Below, one piece after another: positions 24,604-33,038 of a stretch of 64,000 nt of DNA. The position numbers and the translations under genes are program-made. Numbering within the stretch: position 1 is the first letter of the stretch; each line of letters starts with the position of its first letter. Under the pieces are notes generated by a model. That model had not been told where the DNA came from. It saw only the letters and a program-made list of their open reading frames with translations, and searched no databases. The DNA comes from Alphaproteobacteria bacterium. GTDB lineage: Bacteria > Pseudomonadota > Alphaproteobacteria > Rhizobiales > Xanthobacteraceae. The stretch covers positions 2,232,001 through 2,296,000 of the forward strand of contig JBBCGH010000001.1 in assembly GCA_037200445.1 (NCBI GenBank), given 5' to 3'.

Positions 24604-25581
24604 CTAGACGCCCAGCGCCGCTGCGATCTCGTCGACGGCGAGCGCAGGCGAGAGCGTTCCGTCGGCAACGGCTCTCTCGATCGCCGGCAGCCGAGCTTTC
24701 AGCTTCGCGTCGGTCTTCAGCCGCAAATGGAAGCGGTCTTCGAGCATTGCCCACATCCACTTGACCTGCTGCTCGCGCCGGCGCGCGGCTAATTCGCCTG
24801 TGGCAGTGAGCTGTTGCCGATGCGCCTGCACTGTCTCCCACAGCGCCGGCACCCCGTCGCCGGTCAGCGCCGAATAGGTTGTGACCGGGGGCGCCCAGTT
24901 CGGCGAGCGGGGTGTGAGGATATGCAGCGCCGCCCGGTATTCGCCGGCGGCTGCCCGGGCGCGCCTGACGTTGTCGCCGTCCGCCTTGTTCACCGCGATC
25001 ATATCGGCAAGCTCGACCACGCCTTTCTTGATGCCTTGCAGTTCGTCGCCCGCGCCGGGAAGCATCAGCACCAGGAAAAAGTCGGTCATGTCGGCGACCG
25101 CCGTCTCGGACTGCCCGATGCCGACCGTCTCCACCAGGATCACGTCGAACCCCGCGGCCTCGCAGAGCAGCATGGTCTCGCGCGTTTTTGCCGCCACCCC
25201 GCCGAGCGTGCCGGCGGCGGGCGAGGGGCGGATGAAGGCATGCTCGTCGTTGGCAAGCCGCGCCATGCGTGTCTTGTCGCCGAGGATCGAGCCACCGGTG
25301 CGGGTGGACGAAGGGTCCACCGCCAGCACCGCCACCTTGTGGCCTTTGCCGGTCAAATAGGTTCCCAGCACGTCAATCGTGGTCGACTTGCCGACACCGG
25401 GTGAGCCGGTGATGCCGACGCGCGCCGCCTTGCCGGTTTCTGCGATGAGCTGCTGCACCAGCCTGTGCGCGGCCTGCTGGTGGTCGGCTCGCTTGCTCTC
25501 GATGAGCGTGATGGCGCGCGCCAGCGTCGCGCGATCGCCGGCGCGTAATTTTTGGGCAAGGAGTTCGGGGGAGTTCGCCAT
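24604..25581 (-). CDS. meaB: MeaB, methylmalonyl-CoA mutase-associated G protein chaperone
   Basis: The 325-residue GTPase of the MeaB/ArgK family has the P-loop GITGSPGVGKST, VETVGIGQSE and the NKADGDN base-recognition motif, plus the C-terminal arm WMWAMLEDRFHLRL used for dimerisation. MeaB loads and protects the adenosylcobalamin cofactor of methylmalonyl-CoA mutase. The mutase genes are in this window but 5.3 kb away (30876-34904) and share only the strand. ATG 25581 matches the family start; the longer open frame upstream is not MeaB-like. It is followed closely by the CDF transporter gene, perhaps in one operon. Confidence 0.93.
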   Translation of the reverse strand: MANSPELLAQKLRAGDRATLARAITLIESKRADHQQAAHRLVQQLIAETGKAARVGITGSPGVGKSTTIDVLGTYLTGKGHKVAVLAVDPSSTRTGGSILGDKTRMARLANDEHAFIRPSPAAGTLGGVAAKTRETMLLCEAAGFDVILVETVGIGQSETAVADMTDFFLVLMLPGAGDELQGIKKGVVELADMIAVNKADGDNVRRARAAAGEYRAALHILTPRSPNWAPPVTTYSALTGDGVPALWETVQAHRQQLTATGELAARRREQQVKWMWAMLEDRFHLRLKTDAKLKARLPAIERAVADGTLSPALAVDEIAAALGV

Positions 25582-25692
25582 CGGCTCACGAGTCGGATCG
25601 CAATCTATCGGGCCGGAGGCGATCCCGCCATAATGCGGAGAACGGCCGGGAACCTTTCCCGGTCGGCTGCATTCACGACCGGATCGGGCACG

Positions 25693-27216
25693 ATGAACGT
25701 CCGCGTGCACCATGATGCCGGCCTTCTGGGCCGGCTCGCGCGTTGGCTTGCGGCGCTTCGCCGCCGGCCCGCTTCCGCTCGCTTTGATGCTCCGGACCTC
25801 GCCACCCAGGAAGCGCTGCGCGTCTCGGAAGAGCGCCTGCGGCTGGTACGCCGCGCGACCGGGCTCGGAATGTACGAAATCGATTGGGTCGCGCGGCGGC
25901 GTTATTGGTCGCCCGAGCTGCGCGGTATCCTGCGCGTGCCGGGCGACCTCGACATCGATACGGACACGGATCTGCTCGAGCGCATCATTCCAAACGACAT
26001 GCGTACGCACTTCCGCGAGAAGCTGCGCGCCTCGCTCGCGCCGGAAGGCAGCGGCGACTATGAGGATGAGCATCGCATCACGCGCTTCGACGGCACCACG
26101 GGCTGGATCCTGTTGCGCGGCAAGACCTTCTTTCAGGACTCGGCGGCGGGAAAGCATCCGACTCGCTCGATCGGGCTCGTCGTCGACATCACGGAGCGCA
26201 AGCGCGCAGAAGAAACCAACGCGCTGCATGCCTCCACCGTTCTCTCCTCGATGGACGCAATCTTCTCAATCGATGCCAATCTGATCATCAAGACCTGGAA
26301 TGGCGGCGCCGAGCGTCTCTACGGCTACACGGCGGCCGAGGCGATCGGACAGTCGCTCAAGGTGATCTGTCCTGAAGAGATGCGCGAAGAGCAGTCGGGA
26401 CTCTACGCCGAGACGATGAGCGGCCGGCCGGTTCTGCTCGAGACGGTGCGGCGTCACAAGGACGGGCGGTTGATCCCGGTCGGAATCTCCGGCTCGCCGA
26501 TCTTTGCGCCGGATGGCCGCGTGATGGGGGTCGCGGCGGTCCACCGCGACATGACCGAGAACCGCGCCTACAAGGAACACTTGGGCTTTACCCTGCGCGA
26601 GCTCTCCCATCGCACCAAGAACCTGCTTGCCGTCGTGCAGGGGTTAGCGCGCATGATTGCGCGGCGCTCCGACGATATCGAGGAATTCGAGGTTCGTTTC
26701 CGTGGCTGCGTTCAGGCGCTCGCCTATTGTCACGATCTCCTCGTGCAGCACGAATGGCAGGGCGCGACGCTGGAAGAACTGCTGCGGGTTCAGCTTGCGC
26801 CGTTCGGCGGCGTCGACTCGCGGAAAATCAGCGTGCAGGGCCCGGAGGTGTTCCTCACGCCATCGGCGATGCAGTCCCTGGGTCTCGTCCTGCATGAGCT
26901 TGCCACCAATGCGACCAAACACGGCGCGCTCTCGAGCCCGGCGGGCTCCGTCTCAATCAGCTGGACGCGCGATGCCAAGGACGGCGCCCGGGTCCTGTGG
27001 GAGGAGCGGGGCGGCCCGCCCGTTGCCGAGCCCAAGCACAGGGGCTTCGGTCAGGTGGTGTTCGAGCGGATCGGCGCGTCCCTCGACGGCAACATCGCAA
27101 CCGAGTTCCGGCCCGAGGGGTTTGTCTGTTCGGTCACCATCGCGGCGAACAACCTGCTTCCCGCCGACCTGCTGCCGCATGTCCGGAGCATCGAGCCGCG
27201 CGCGACCATGCATTGA
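25693..27216 (+). CDS. PAS-domain HWE-family sensor histidine kinase
   Basis: The 507-residue protein is cytoplasmic with no TM segments. A PAS region occupies about residues 50-180 (LGMYEIDWVARRRYWSPEL, ending DITERKRAEE) and a second PAS about 185-300 (SSMDAIFSIDANLIIKTWN, ending AVHRDMTENRAYKEH). The HWE/HisKA_2-type dimerisation box has His306 in LRELSHRTKNLLAVVQGL, and the ATPase domain has LHELATNATKHGALS. HWE kinases, common in rhizobia, often serve light, redox or general stress signalling. No response regulator is adjacent. It diverges from meaB with a 111-nt gap. ATG 25693 gives the PAS-proximal start; ATG 25633 is an in-frame alternative. Confidence 0.88.
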   Translation: MNVRVHHDAGLLGRLARWLAALRRRPASARFDAPDLATQEALRVSEERLRLVRRATGLGMYEIDWVARRRYWSPELRGILRVPGDLDIDTDTDLLERIIPNDMRTHFREKLRASLAPEGSGDYEDEHRITRFDGTTGWILLRGKTFFQDSAAGKHPTRSIGLVVDITERKRAEETNALHASTVLSSMDAIFSIDANLIIKTWNGGAERLYGYTAAEAIGQSLKVICPEEMREEQSGLYAETMSGRPVLLETVRRHKDGRLIPVGISGSPIFAPDGRVMGVAAVHRDMTENRAYKEHLGFTLRELSHRTKNLLAVVQGLARMIARRSDDIEEFEVRFRGCVQALAYCHDLLVQHEWQGATLEELLRVQLAPFGGVDSRKISVQGPEVFLTPSAMQSLGLVLHELATNATKHGALSSPAGSVSISWTRDAKDGARVLWEERGGPPVAEPKHRGFGQVVFERIGASLDGNIATEFRPEGFVCSVTIAANNLLPADLLPHVRSIEPRATMH

Positions 27217-27370
27217 GAAAATCGGAAACGCAAAGCTATTTCAATATCTTGCAGGCATCCGTTGGTTTTCGGCCACAGTTAACGAGAGTTAACAGGGGGC
27301 AAATTTTTCGTCGCTTCCGCAGCGGAAAATCAGGTATCATTGCGCTGGGTGGAAGGTGCGGGAGAATTTC

Positions 27371-29557
27371 ATGCGTCGGCTCTCGACGTCCACTTGGCTT
27401 GTCTGCGTTTCCCTGACCACTGCCCTCCAGCTCAGTGCCGCTTCTGCCTCCGACCTCGTCTGGGAGGTTCAGAGCCCGTTCCGCTTCTTCAAGAAGCCGG
27501 CGGCCTGGGCTTTGCAGGAGAAGGCCTACGAAGCGGTGCGCGGCAAGGCGGACACGCCGCTGCCCGCCAACATTGTGTGGCGGACCGAGCGCCGGCTGAA
27601 CGATCCTGATTGCGGCGACAAGTCGAGCCCCGGCCGCTGCTATGACACCAAGAAAGCCGGCTACGAGCGCTCGCGTCTCGGTTGGGCGGCGCAGACGCTC
27701 GAGTCGGTCTGTTACGACCACAACTCGCGCCCATTCCGCTACATGGGCGTGTGCGAGCGGCAATATTCGTGGGGGACCGCGAAGGAAGATTATATCCTGC
27801 CCGATGCCCACACGGTGGACGTCACGCTCTCGGCCGAGCGGCTCGCCGAGGTCGAAAGCGGCGAGTGCACCTTCTCCTGGCTGCCGCGTGCGGGCGCCGG
27901 CAAAGGCGAGACCGTCAAGCAGCCGTGCAAGAAGCAGTTCGTCATCAAGCGCCTGCCGTACTCGCACGACGCCAAGGTCTCCGGCGCGAACGTGAAGGTC
28001 ACGCTGCCCGATGGGCGCGAACTCACCGAAAGCATCGTCGTGGAAGACGTGCTCGTCGTGGCGATCGGCGACTCGTTCATGTCGGGCGAGAGCAATCCCG
28101 ACAAGCCGGTGTCGTTCAGTCCGTCGCGCGAGATGGTCTACGACCCGATCATCGCCAACAGTCATGACCAGTTTGCCTCGCGGGGACCCGAGAAGGGTTA
28201 CAAGGCGAAGGCAAGCAATTTTGGCCTCGCCTCGGTCGACAGCGACTTCAACGTGAAGAGCCTGCCGCGACGCCGGATGGAGGACGAGGCAAAGGGCCTC
28301 ATCTACCGGCCGAACTCAGCAGAGTTTCAGGCTGCCTTCGACAAGGGCGGCGCACAATGGCTCTCGGCCGACTGCCACCGCTCGCAATACGGCTATCCGT
28401 TCCGCGTCGGCATCAACATGGCGCTGGAGAACCGGCATCGCGCGGTGACGCTGGTGAGCGTCGCGTGCTCAGGCGCGGACGTGACCGGCCTGTTCATGGA
28501 TCACGACGCGCGCGAGCGCGCCAGCGAGAAGGGCGGCGCCAAGGTCCCGCCGCAACTCGATCAGCTCGCCGACCTGATCTGTGTTGGCGGCGCCAAGGGG
28601 CGGACGCAGGCCGCGAGCTACACGCTTCCCACGTACAAATATGGCAGCACCGGCTTCTCGGCGCAGACCGTTGCCAAGCAATGGTGCCCGCCCGCCCATC
28701 GCAAGCGTCCGATCGACCTCGTGCTGCTCTCGATCGGCGGTAACGACATTGGATTCGGCGCGGTTGCGCTCTACGCCACCATCGAGAACGCGCGCGACCT
28801 TGCGCCGATCGCAGGGCTCGTCGGGGGAGAGATCCGATTTGGGCCGGATGTCGCCAATGCCTATCTCGCCGTGCTCGACAAGCGCATCAAGGCGGTGCGT
28901 GACGCGCTGGTCGATGGGTTCGGCGTCGATCCCTCGCACGTGCTGCAGAATGCCTACGAGCCGATCCAGTTCGACGAGACCGGCAGCTACTGCGGCGCAC
29001 AGCCGACGCTCGGCATGGACGTCCATCCCTCGCTCAAGGTCAACAAGGCGCGGCTCGGCGAAGCCGCGAACGTGGCCGGCGAACTGCAGAAGCGGCTTGC
29101 CTGCATGGCGCGCAGCACGGCGGGTTGCCCAGCGGGCCTTGCGACCGGCGCCGGCACCGGTTTCCGCTTCATCACGGATCACATCGCGGACTTCTCCAAA
29201 CGCGGCATCTGCGCGCGCGACCCGACCCGCGCGCTGATCGACCAGGCTTCGATGAAGATGCCGCGCCGCTCGAAGCAGACGCAGGACTGGGAGCCGTATT
29301 CGCCGGCCGGCGTACTGCCTTATGCGCACCACTGGCGGCTGATCCACAATCCGAACGATGCCTTCCTGGCCGCGAACACGCACCGCGAAGGCATCTCGCC
29401 GTTCGATATTCTCCAGCCGGCCTTTGCGGCGCTCACCTCCGGCGCTTTCCATCCGACCGCCGAGGGGCACGCCATCGTCGCCGACCACGTGATGCGCCAC
29501 GTGCGCGCGGTGCTGGACAAGGAGAAGAAGACGATCGTCGAGGGGCGGCTGCAGTAG
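27371..29557 (+). CDS. Large secreted SGNH/GDSL-type hydrolase
   Basis: The protein has 728 residues from ATG 27371 (GTG 27356 possible). RRLSTSTWLVCVSLTTALQ with ASASD marks a Sec signal peptide. About 200 residues of unknown type follow, with several Cys pairs. Then come SGNH blocks: Ser235 in AIGDSFMSGES, Asn458 in SIGGNDIGFG and His694 in FHPTAEGH. The family hydrolyses esters or thioesters. The N-terminal part and total length are well above ordinary GDSL esterases (200-350 residues), so this is a multidomain extracytoplasmic enzyme whose substrate is not evident. A TTAA-N6-TTAAC sequence lies about 80 nt upstream but has non-canonical spacing. Confidence 0.8.
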   Translation: MRRLSTSTWLVCVSLTTALQLSAASASDLVWEVQSPFRFFKKPAAWALQEKAYEAVRGKADTPLPANIVWRTERRLNDPDCGDKSSPGRCYDTKKAGYERSRLGWAAQTLESVCYDHNSRPFRYMGVCERQYSWGTAKEDYILPDAHTVDVTLSAERLAEVESGECTFSWLPRAGAGKGETVKQPCKKQFVIKRLPYSHDAKVSGANVKVTLPDGRELTESIVVEDVLVVAIGDSFMSGESNPDKPVSFSPSREMVYDPIIANSHDQFASRGPEKGYKAKASNFGLASVDSDFNVKSLPRRRMEDEAKGLIYRPNSAEFQAAFDKGGAQWLSADCHRSQYGYPFRVGINMALENRHRAVTLVSVACSGADVTGLFMDHDARERASEKGGAKVPPQLDQLADLICVGGAKGRTQAASYTLPTYKYGSTGFSAQTVAKQWCPPAHRKRPIDLVLLSIGGNDIGFGAVALYATIENARDLAPIAGLVGGEIRFGPDVANAYLAVLDKRIKAVRDALVDGFGVDPSHVLQNAYEPIQFDETGSYCGAQPTLGMDVHPSLKVNKARLGEAANVAGELQKRLACMARSTAGCPAGLATGAGTGFRFITDHIADFSKRGICARDPTRALIDQASMKMPRRSKQTQDWEPYSPAGVLPYAHHWRLIHNPNDAFLAANTHREGISPFDILQPAFAALTSGAFHPTAEGHAIVADHVMRHVRAVLDKEKKTIVEGRLQ

Positions 29558-29558
29558 G

Positions 29559-29631
29559 CTAGTGTCCCGATTCCGAAGTTCGCTTCAGAGCGTGCTGCAA
29601 GGTAGGGCGAACTTCGGAATCGGGACACTAG
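29559..29631. repeat. Perfect 25-bp inverted repeat element, CTAGTGT family (copy 1)
   Basis: Arms 29559-29583 and 29607-29631 are exact reverse complements over 25 bp, with a 23-nt loop. The termini are CTAGTGTCCC and GGGACACTAG. A related element follows 13 nt later. It lies immediately after the SGNH hydrolase stop, between convergent genes. Confidence 0.92.
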
Positions 29632-29644
29632 CAACTAATTGATT

Positions 29645-29722
29645 CTAGTGTGGCTTAGGTTCATAAGTCCGCATTACGGACTCGCCGCAGCGCTGTTGCG
29701 GACTTCTGAACCGCCACACTAG
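29645..29722. repeat. Imperfect inverted repeat element, CTAGTGT family (copy 2)
   Basis: Termini CTAGTGTGGC (29645-29654) and GCCACACTAG (29713-29722) pair exactly. The remaining arm pairs with one mismatch and a 3-nt insertion (TTA at 29655-29657). The right arm, read as its complement, matches the left arm of copy 1 at about 20 of 25 positions, so the two are diverged members of one family. Its terminal CTAG provides the stop codon of the convergent lipoprotein gene. Confidence 0.88.
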
Positions 29723-30246
29723 TCGCGCAGCATCCGTGACGCCGGGTCGCTGCGCTTCAGCCCGGCAAAGAAGGCGGCCGGGTCCGCGACATTGTCGATG
29801 AAGCATTCGTACTGGCCGCGGATCTCGACGCGCGCCGCCGCGAGCATCGCCTTGTCCTGCTTGCCGCACTCGACCACGTAGACCAGCGCCTCGCGGCCGT
29901 TGATCCTGAACAGCGCGTAGCCGTAGCCCTTCTTGTCGGTGTTGGGTTGCGGCATCCCGCCGACCTGCGCCACGTGCATTCCGCCGGCGATAGGGTGGAA
30001 GCTCACCGGGTTGGACGCGCCCTTCTCGTTGATGAAGTCGTAGACGCTGCCGTGCTGGCGGATCTCCATGTACTCCGACGGTTTGGTCTGGTCGCCGTAT
30101 TGCTCGAACAGCGCGTAGGGGCCGGGCTCGAGCGCGGGCACGCCGCTCTCCGGCGGGAACATCGGCCGGTCCGAACCGAAGCAGCCGGAGAGGAGGGTAG
30201 CGAGGGCGAGTGCAAGAGCTGACAAGGGAAAGGTTCGTCGTGACAT
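29719..30246 (-). CDS. Small predicted lipoprotein of unknown function
   Basis: From ATG 30246 the protein has 175 residues, with a lipoprotein signal peptide LALALATLLSGC (lipid-attachment Cys22). The mature part is soluble, with FEQYGDQTKPSEYMEIRQHG, a DKKGYGYALFRINGREALVYVVECG core and a C-terminal YECFIDNVADPAAFFAGL. The family is not recognised with certainty; similar small lipoproteins occur in Bradyrhizobium relatives. It probably faces the periplasm from the inner leaflet of the outer membrane. The longer frame from 30276 would spoil the signal peptide. It is divergent from the Uma2 gene. Confidence 0.7.
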   Translation of the reverse strand: MSRRTFPLSALALALATLLSGCFGSDRPMFPPESGVPALEPGPYALFEQYGDQTKPSEYMEIRQHGSVYDFINEKGASNPVSFHPIAGGMHVAQVGGMPQPNTDKKGYGYALFRINGREALVYVVECGKQDKAMLAAARVEIRGQYECFIDNVADPAAFFAGLKRSDPASRMLRD

Positions 30247-30310
30247 CGGCTTGTTTTCTGGCAGAAATCCACGCATCGCACTGTCCAGGATTTGTTGCTA
30301 TATTTCGCTC

Positions 30311-30871
30311 ATGAATGTCGCTTGGACCAGGGCCGCCGAGGGGTATCCGCGCCGCGCTTTCACCGTCGAGGACGTACGGCGGATAATCGAGATTGGCGTC
30401 ATTCGCGAGGATGAGAAGTTCGAGCTGATCGAGGGGGAGATCGTTCCGGTTTCGCCAAGCCATGACCCTCATGAGCGTGTGAAGTCGGCACTTATTCTAC
30501 AGATCGCCCCTCGAATTCCCAACGACATGTGGCTTGGTGTTCAAAGCAGCATTTATCTCGCGCCGAGGACCTTCGTGGAGCCGGATTTATGCCTCTATGA
30601 TCGCAAGTTGCCGCTCGAAAAGGTGAGGGGACCTGATCTTCAATTGGTTATTGAGGTTTCTGATTCCACGCTTTCCTTCGATTTAGGAACGAAAGCGCAG
30701 CTTTATGCTTCCTTCGGGATTCAGGAGCTTTGGGTGGTCAACGCAAACACTCGTGTGACCACCGTACATACTGCGACCGGATGGGGAGGCGTCCGCAAAG
30801 TTGAGCCGACAGAATTGCTGTACATCGCCGCGCTTCCGGGCCTCACGCTTCGGCTCGCCGACATCGCCTGA
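30311..30871 (+). CDS. Uma2-family putative restriction-endonuclease-fold protein
   Basis: The 186-residue protein has the Uma2/DUF820 arrangement, a PD-(D/E)XK nuclease-like fold. KFELIEGEIVPVSPS carries an early Glu, FVEPDLCLYD the Asp (Asp92), and LQLVIEVSDSTLSFD the Glu of the E-x-V motif (Glu115), followed by KAQLYASFGIQELWVV. Such proteins are widespread and often multicopy in cyanobacteria and other phyla; their target is unknown. Lower local GC than the flanking mutase genes and a solitary position suggest recent acquisition. ATG 30311 overlaps no other gene; the upstream frame to 30251 is not conserved-looking. Confidence 0.82.
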   Translation: MNVAWTRAAEGYPRRAFTVEDVRRIIEIGVIREDEKFELIEGEIVPVSPSHDPHERVKSALILQIAPRIPNDMWLGVQSSIYLAPRTFVEPDLCLYDRKLPLEKVRGPDLQLVIEVSDSTLSFDLGTKAQLYASFGIQELWVVNANTRVTTVHTATGWGGVRKVEPTELLYIAALPGLTLRLADIA

Positions 30872-30875
30872 ACAA

Positions 30876-33032
30876 CTACTCCGCGGCCGCCTGCTGGTGC
30901 CCGAGCCGCCGGTTCAGCGACTTGACCAGCTCTTCGGCGGCCTCCGCGATCACGGTACCGGGCGGGAAGATCGCCTCGGCGCCGGCCTTCTTCAGCGCGT
31001 TGTAGTCCTGCGGCGGCACGACGCCGCCGACCACGATCATGATGTCGCCGCGGCCCTGCTTCTCGAGTTCCGCCTTCACCTCGGGAACAAGCGTCAGGTG
31101 CCCAGCGGCGAGCGACGAGACGCCGATGACATGCACGTCGTTCTCGACCGCCTGCCGCGCCGCCTCGGCGGGCGTCGCGAACAGCGGCCCGACGTCCACG
31201 TCGAAGCCCAGGTCCGCAAAGGCCGAGGCGATCACCTTCTGGCCGCGGTCGTGGCCGTCCTGTCCGATCTTGGCGACGAGGATGCGCGGGCGGCGGCCTT
31301 CGTCCTGCTCGAACGCAGTGACGAGCTTCTGCACGCGCGCGACCGCATCGGTCATGCCGACCTCCCGCTTGTAGACGCCGGACAATGTCTTGATCTCGGC
31401 GCGATGGCGCCCGAACACTTTCTCCAGCGCCGCCGAGATCTCGCCGACGGTCGCTTTTGCGCGCGCCGCATCGACCGCGAGCGCCAGCAGGTTGCCGTTG
31501 CCGCGATCGGCGGCACGCGTCAGCGCCGCGAGCGCGTCCTCGACCGCTTTCGGATCGCGCTCCTTCTTCAGTCGCGCCAATTTGTCGAGCTGCAGGCGCC
31601 GCACCGCCGAGTTGTCGACCTTCAGCACGTCGATGGGGTTCTCGTCAGTCGGCCGATACTTGTTCACCCCGATGATCGACTGCGCGCCCGAGTCGATGCG
31701 CCCCTGCGCCTTGGCGGCGGCTTCCTCGATGCGCAGCTTCGGAATGCCGGCCTCGATCGCCTTCGCCATGCCGCCGAGTTCTTCCACCTCCTGGATGTGG
31801 CCCCAGGCTTTCCTGGCGAGCTCCGCGGTCAGCCGCTCCACATAGAAGGACCCGCCCCACGGGTCGGCAATGCGCGTGGTGCCGCTTTCCTGCTGCAGGA
31901 AGAGCTGCGTGTTGCGGGCGATGCGCGCCGAGAAGTCGGACGGCAGCGCCAGCGCCTCGTCGAGCGCATTGGTGTGCAGCGACTGGGTGTGCCCTTGCGT
32001 TGCCGCCATCGCCTCGATCGCGGTGCGCACCACGTTGTTGTAGACGTCCTGCGCGGTGAGCGACCAGCCGGAGGTCTGCGAGTGCGTGCGCAGCGACAGC
32101 GAGCGCGGATCGGCCGGGCCGAACTCCTTCATCAGCTTGGCCCAGATCATGCGTGCGGCGCGCAGCTTGGCGACCTCCATGAAGAAATTCATGCCGATCG
32201 CCCAGAAGAACGACAGCCGCGGTGCGAAGCGGTCGATGTCGAGCCCGGCCTTCATGCCGGCACGCACGTATTCGACGCCGTCGGCGAGCGTATAGGCGAG
32301 CTCGAGGTCCTGCGTCGCGCCCGCCTCCTGCATGTGATAGCCGGAGATCGAGATCGAGTTGAACTTCGGCATCTTCTCCGACGCGTAGGCGAAGATGTCC
32401 GAGATGATGCGCATCGAAGGCGTCGGCGGATAGATATAGGTGTTGCGCACCATGAATTCTTTCAGGATGTCGTTCTGGATCGTTCCTGAAAGTTTTTCGG
32501 TTGCGACACCCTGCTCCTCCGCCGCCACGATGTAGAGCGCGAGCACGGGGAGCACCGCCCCGTTCATGGTCATCGACACGCTCATCTGGTCGAGCGGGAT
32601 GCCCGAAAACAGCGTCCGCATGTCGTAGATCGAATCGATCGCGACGCCCGCCATGCCGACGTCGCCGGAAACGCGCGCGTGGTCGCTGTCGTAGCCGCGA
32701 TGGGTCGCGAGATCGAACGCGACCGAGAGGCCCTTCTGCCCGGCCGCGAGGTTACGGCGATAGAAGGCGTTCGAATCCTCGGCGGTCGAGAAACCCGCAT
32801 ACTGCCGCACGGTCCACGGCTGCGTGACGTACATGGTCGGGTAGGGGCCGCGCAGATAGGGCGCGATGCCGGGGTAGGCGTCGAGGAAGTCGAGGCCAGC
32901 GAGATCGCCGGGGCCATACGCGGGCTGCACGGGAATGCCTTCGGGGGTGAGCCATGGCTGGGCGGCGCCTTCTGGCGGCGGTCCGTCAACAGCCTCGAAT
33001 GCGACGCCGGCGAAATTCGGAATCTGCGTCAT
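30876..33032 (-). CDS. mutB: Methylmalonyl-CoA mutase large (catalytic) subunit
   Basis: The 718-residue protein has the MCM catalytic barrel, including [20 protein letters not shown] near residue 85 and [17 protein letters not shown]. The C-terminal B12-binding domain has [14 protein letters not shown], the DxHxxG lower-ligand motif, and [17 protein letters not shown]. It isomerises (R)-methylmalonyl-CoA and succinyl-CoA with adenosylcobalamin, linking propionyl-CoA and branched-chain degradation to the TCA cycle. The small-subunit gene ends only 6 nt upstream on the same strand. MeaB, encoded at 24604-25581, is its likely chaperone. The start is Met at 33032. Confidence 0.96.
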   Translation of the reverse strand: MTQIPNFAGVAFEAVDGPPPEGAAQPWLTPEGIPVQPAYGPGDLAGLDFLDAYPGIAPYLRGPYPTMYVTQPWTVRQYAGFSTAEDSNAFYRRNLAAGQKGLSVAFDLATHRGYDSDHARVSGDVGMAGVAIDSIYDMRTLFSGIPLDQMSVSMTMNGAVLPVLALYIVAAEEQGVATEKLSGTIQNDILKEFMVRNTYIYPPTPSMRIISDIFAYASEKMPKFNSISISGYHMQEAGATQDLELAYTLADGVEYVRAGMKAGLDIDRFAPRLSFFWAIGMNFFMEVAKLRAARMIWAKLMKEFGPADPRSLSLRTHSQTSGWSLTAQDVYNNVVRTAIEAMAATQGHTQSLHTNALDEALALPSDFSARIARNTQLFLQQESGTTRIADPWGGSFYVERLTAELARKAWGHIQEVEELGGMAKAIEAGIPKLRIEEAAAKAQGRIDSGAQSIIGVNKYRPTDENPIDVLKVDNSAVRRLQLDKLARLKKERDPKAVEDALAALTRAADRGNGNLLALAVDAARAKATVGEISAALEKVFGRHRAEIKTLSGVYKREVGMTDAVARVQKLVTAFEQDEGRRPRILVAKIGQDGHDRGQKVIASAFADLGFDVDVGPLFATPAEAARQAVENDVHVIGVSSLAAGHLTLVPEVKAELEKQGRGDIMIVVGGVVPPQDYNALKKAGAEAIFPPGTVIAEAAEELVKSLNRRLGHQQAAAE

Positions 33033-33038
33033 GCCGAT

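Noticed and set aside
23645-24841. 398-residue version of the CDF transporter
   Set aside because: The extra N-terminal 82 residues are the antisense of meaB and are Arg/Ala-rich; ATG 24595 gives the standard CDF start.
27279-27293. TTAA-N6-TTAAC sequence upstream of the SGNH hydrolase gene
   Set aside because: Spacing is 6, not 7, so it does not fit the CtrA consensus; left as a possible but unsupported site.
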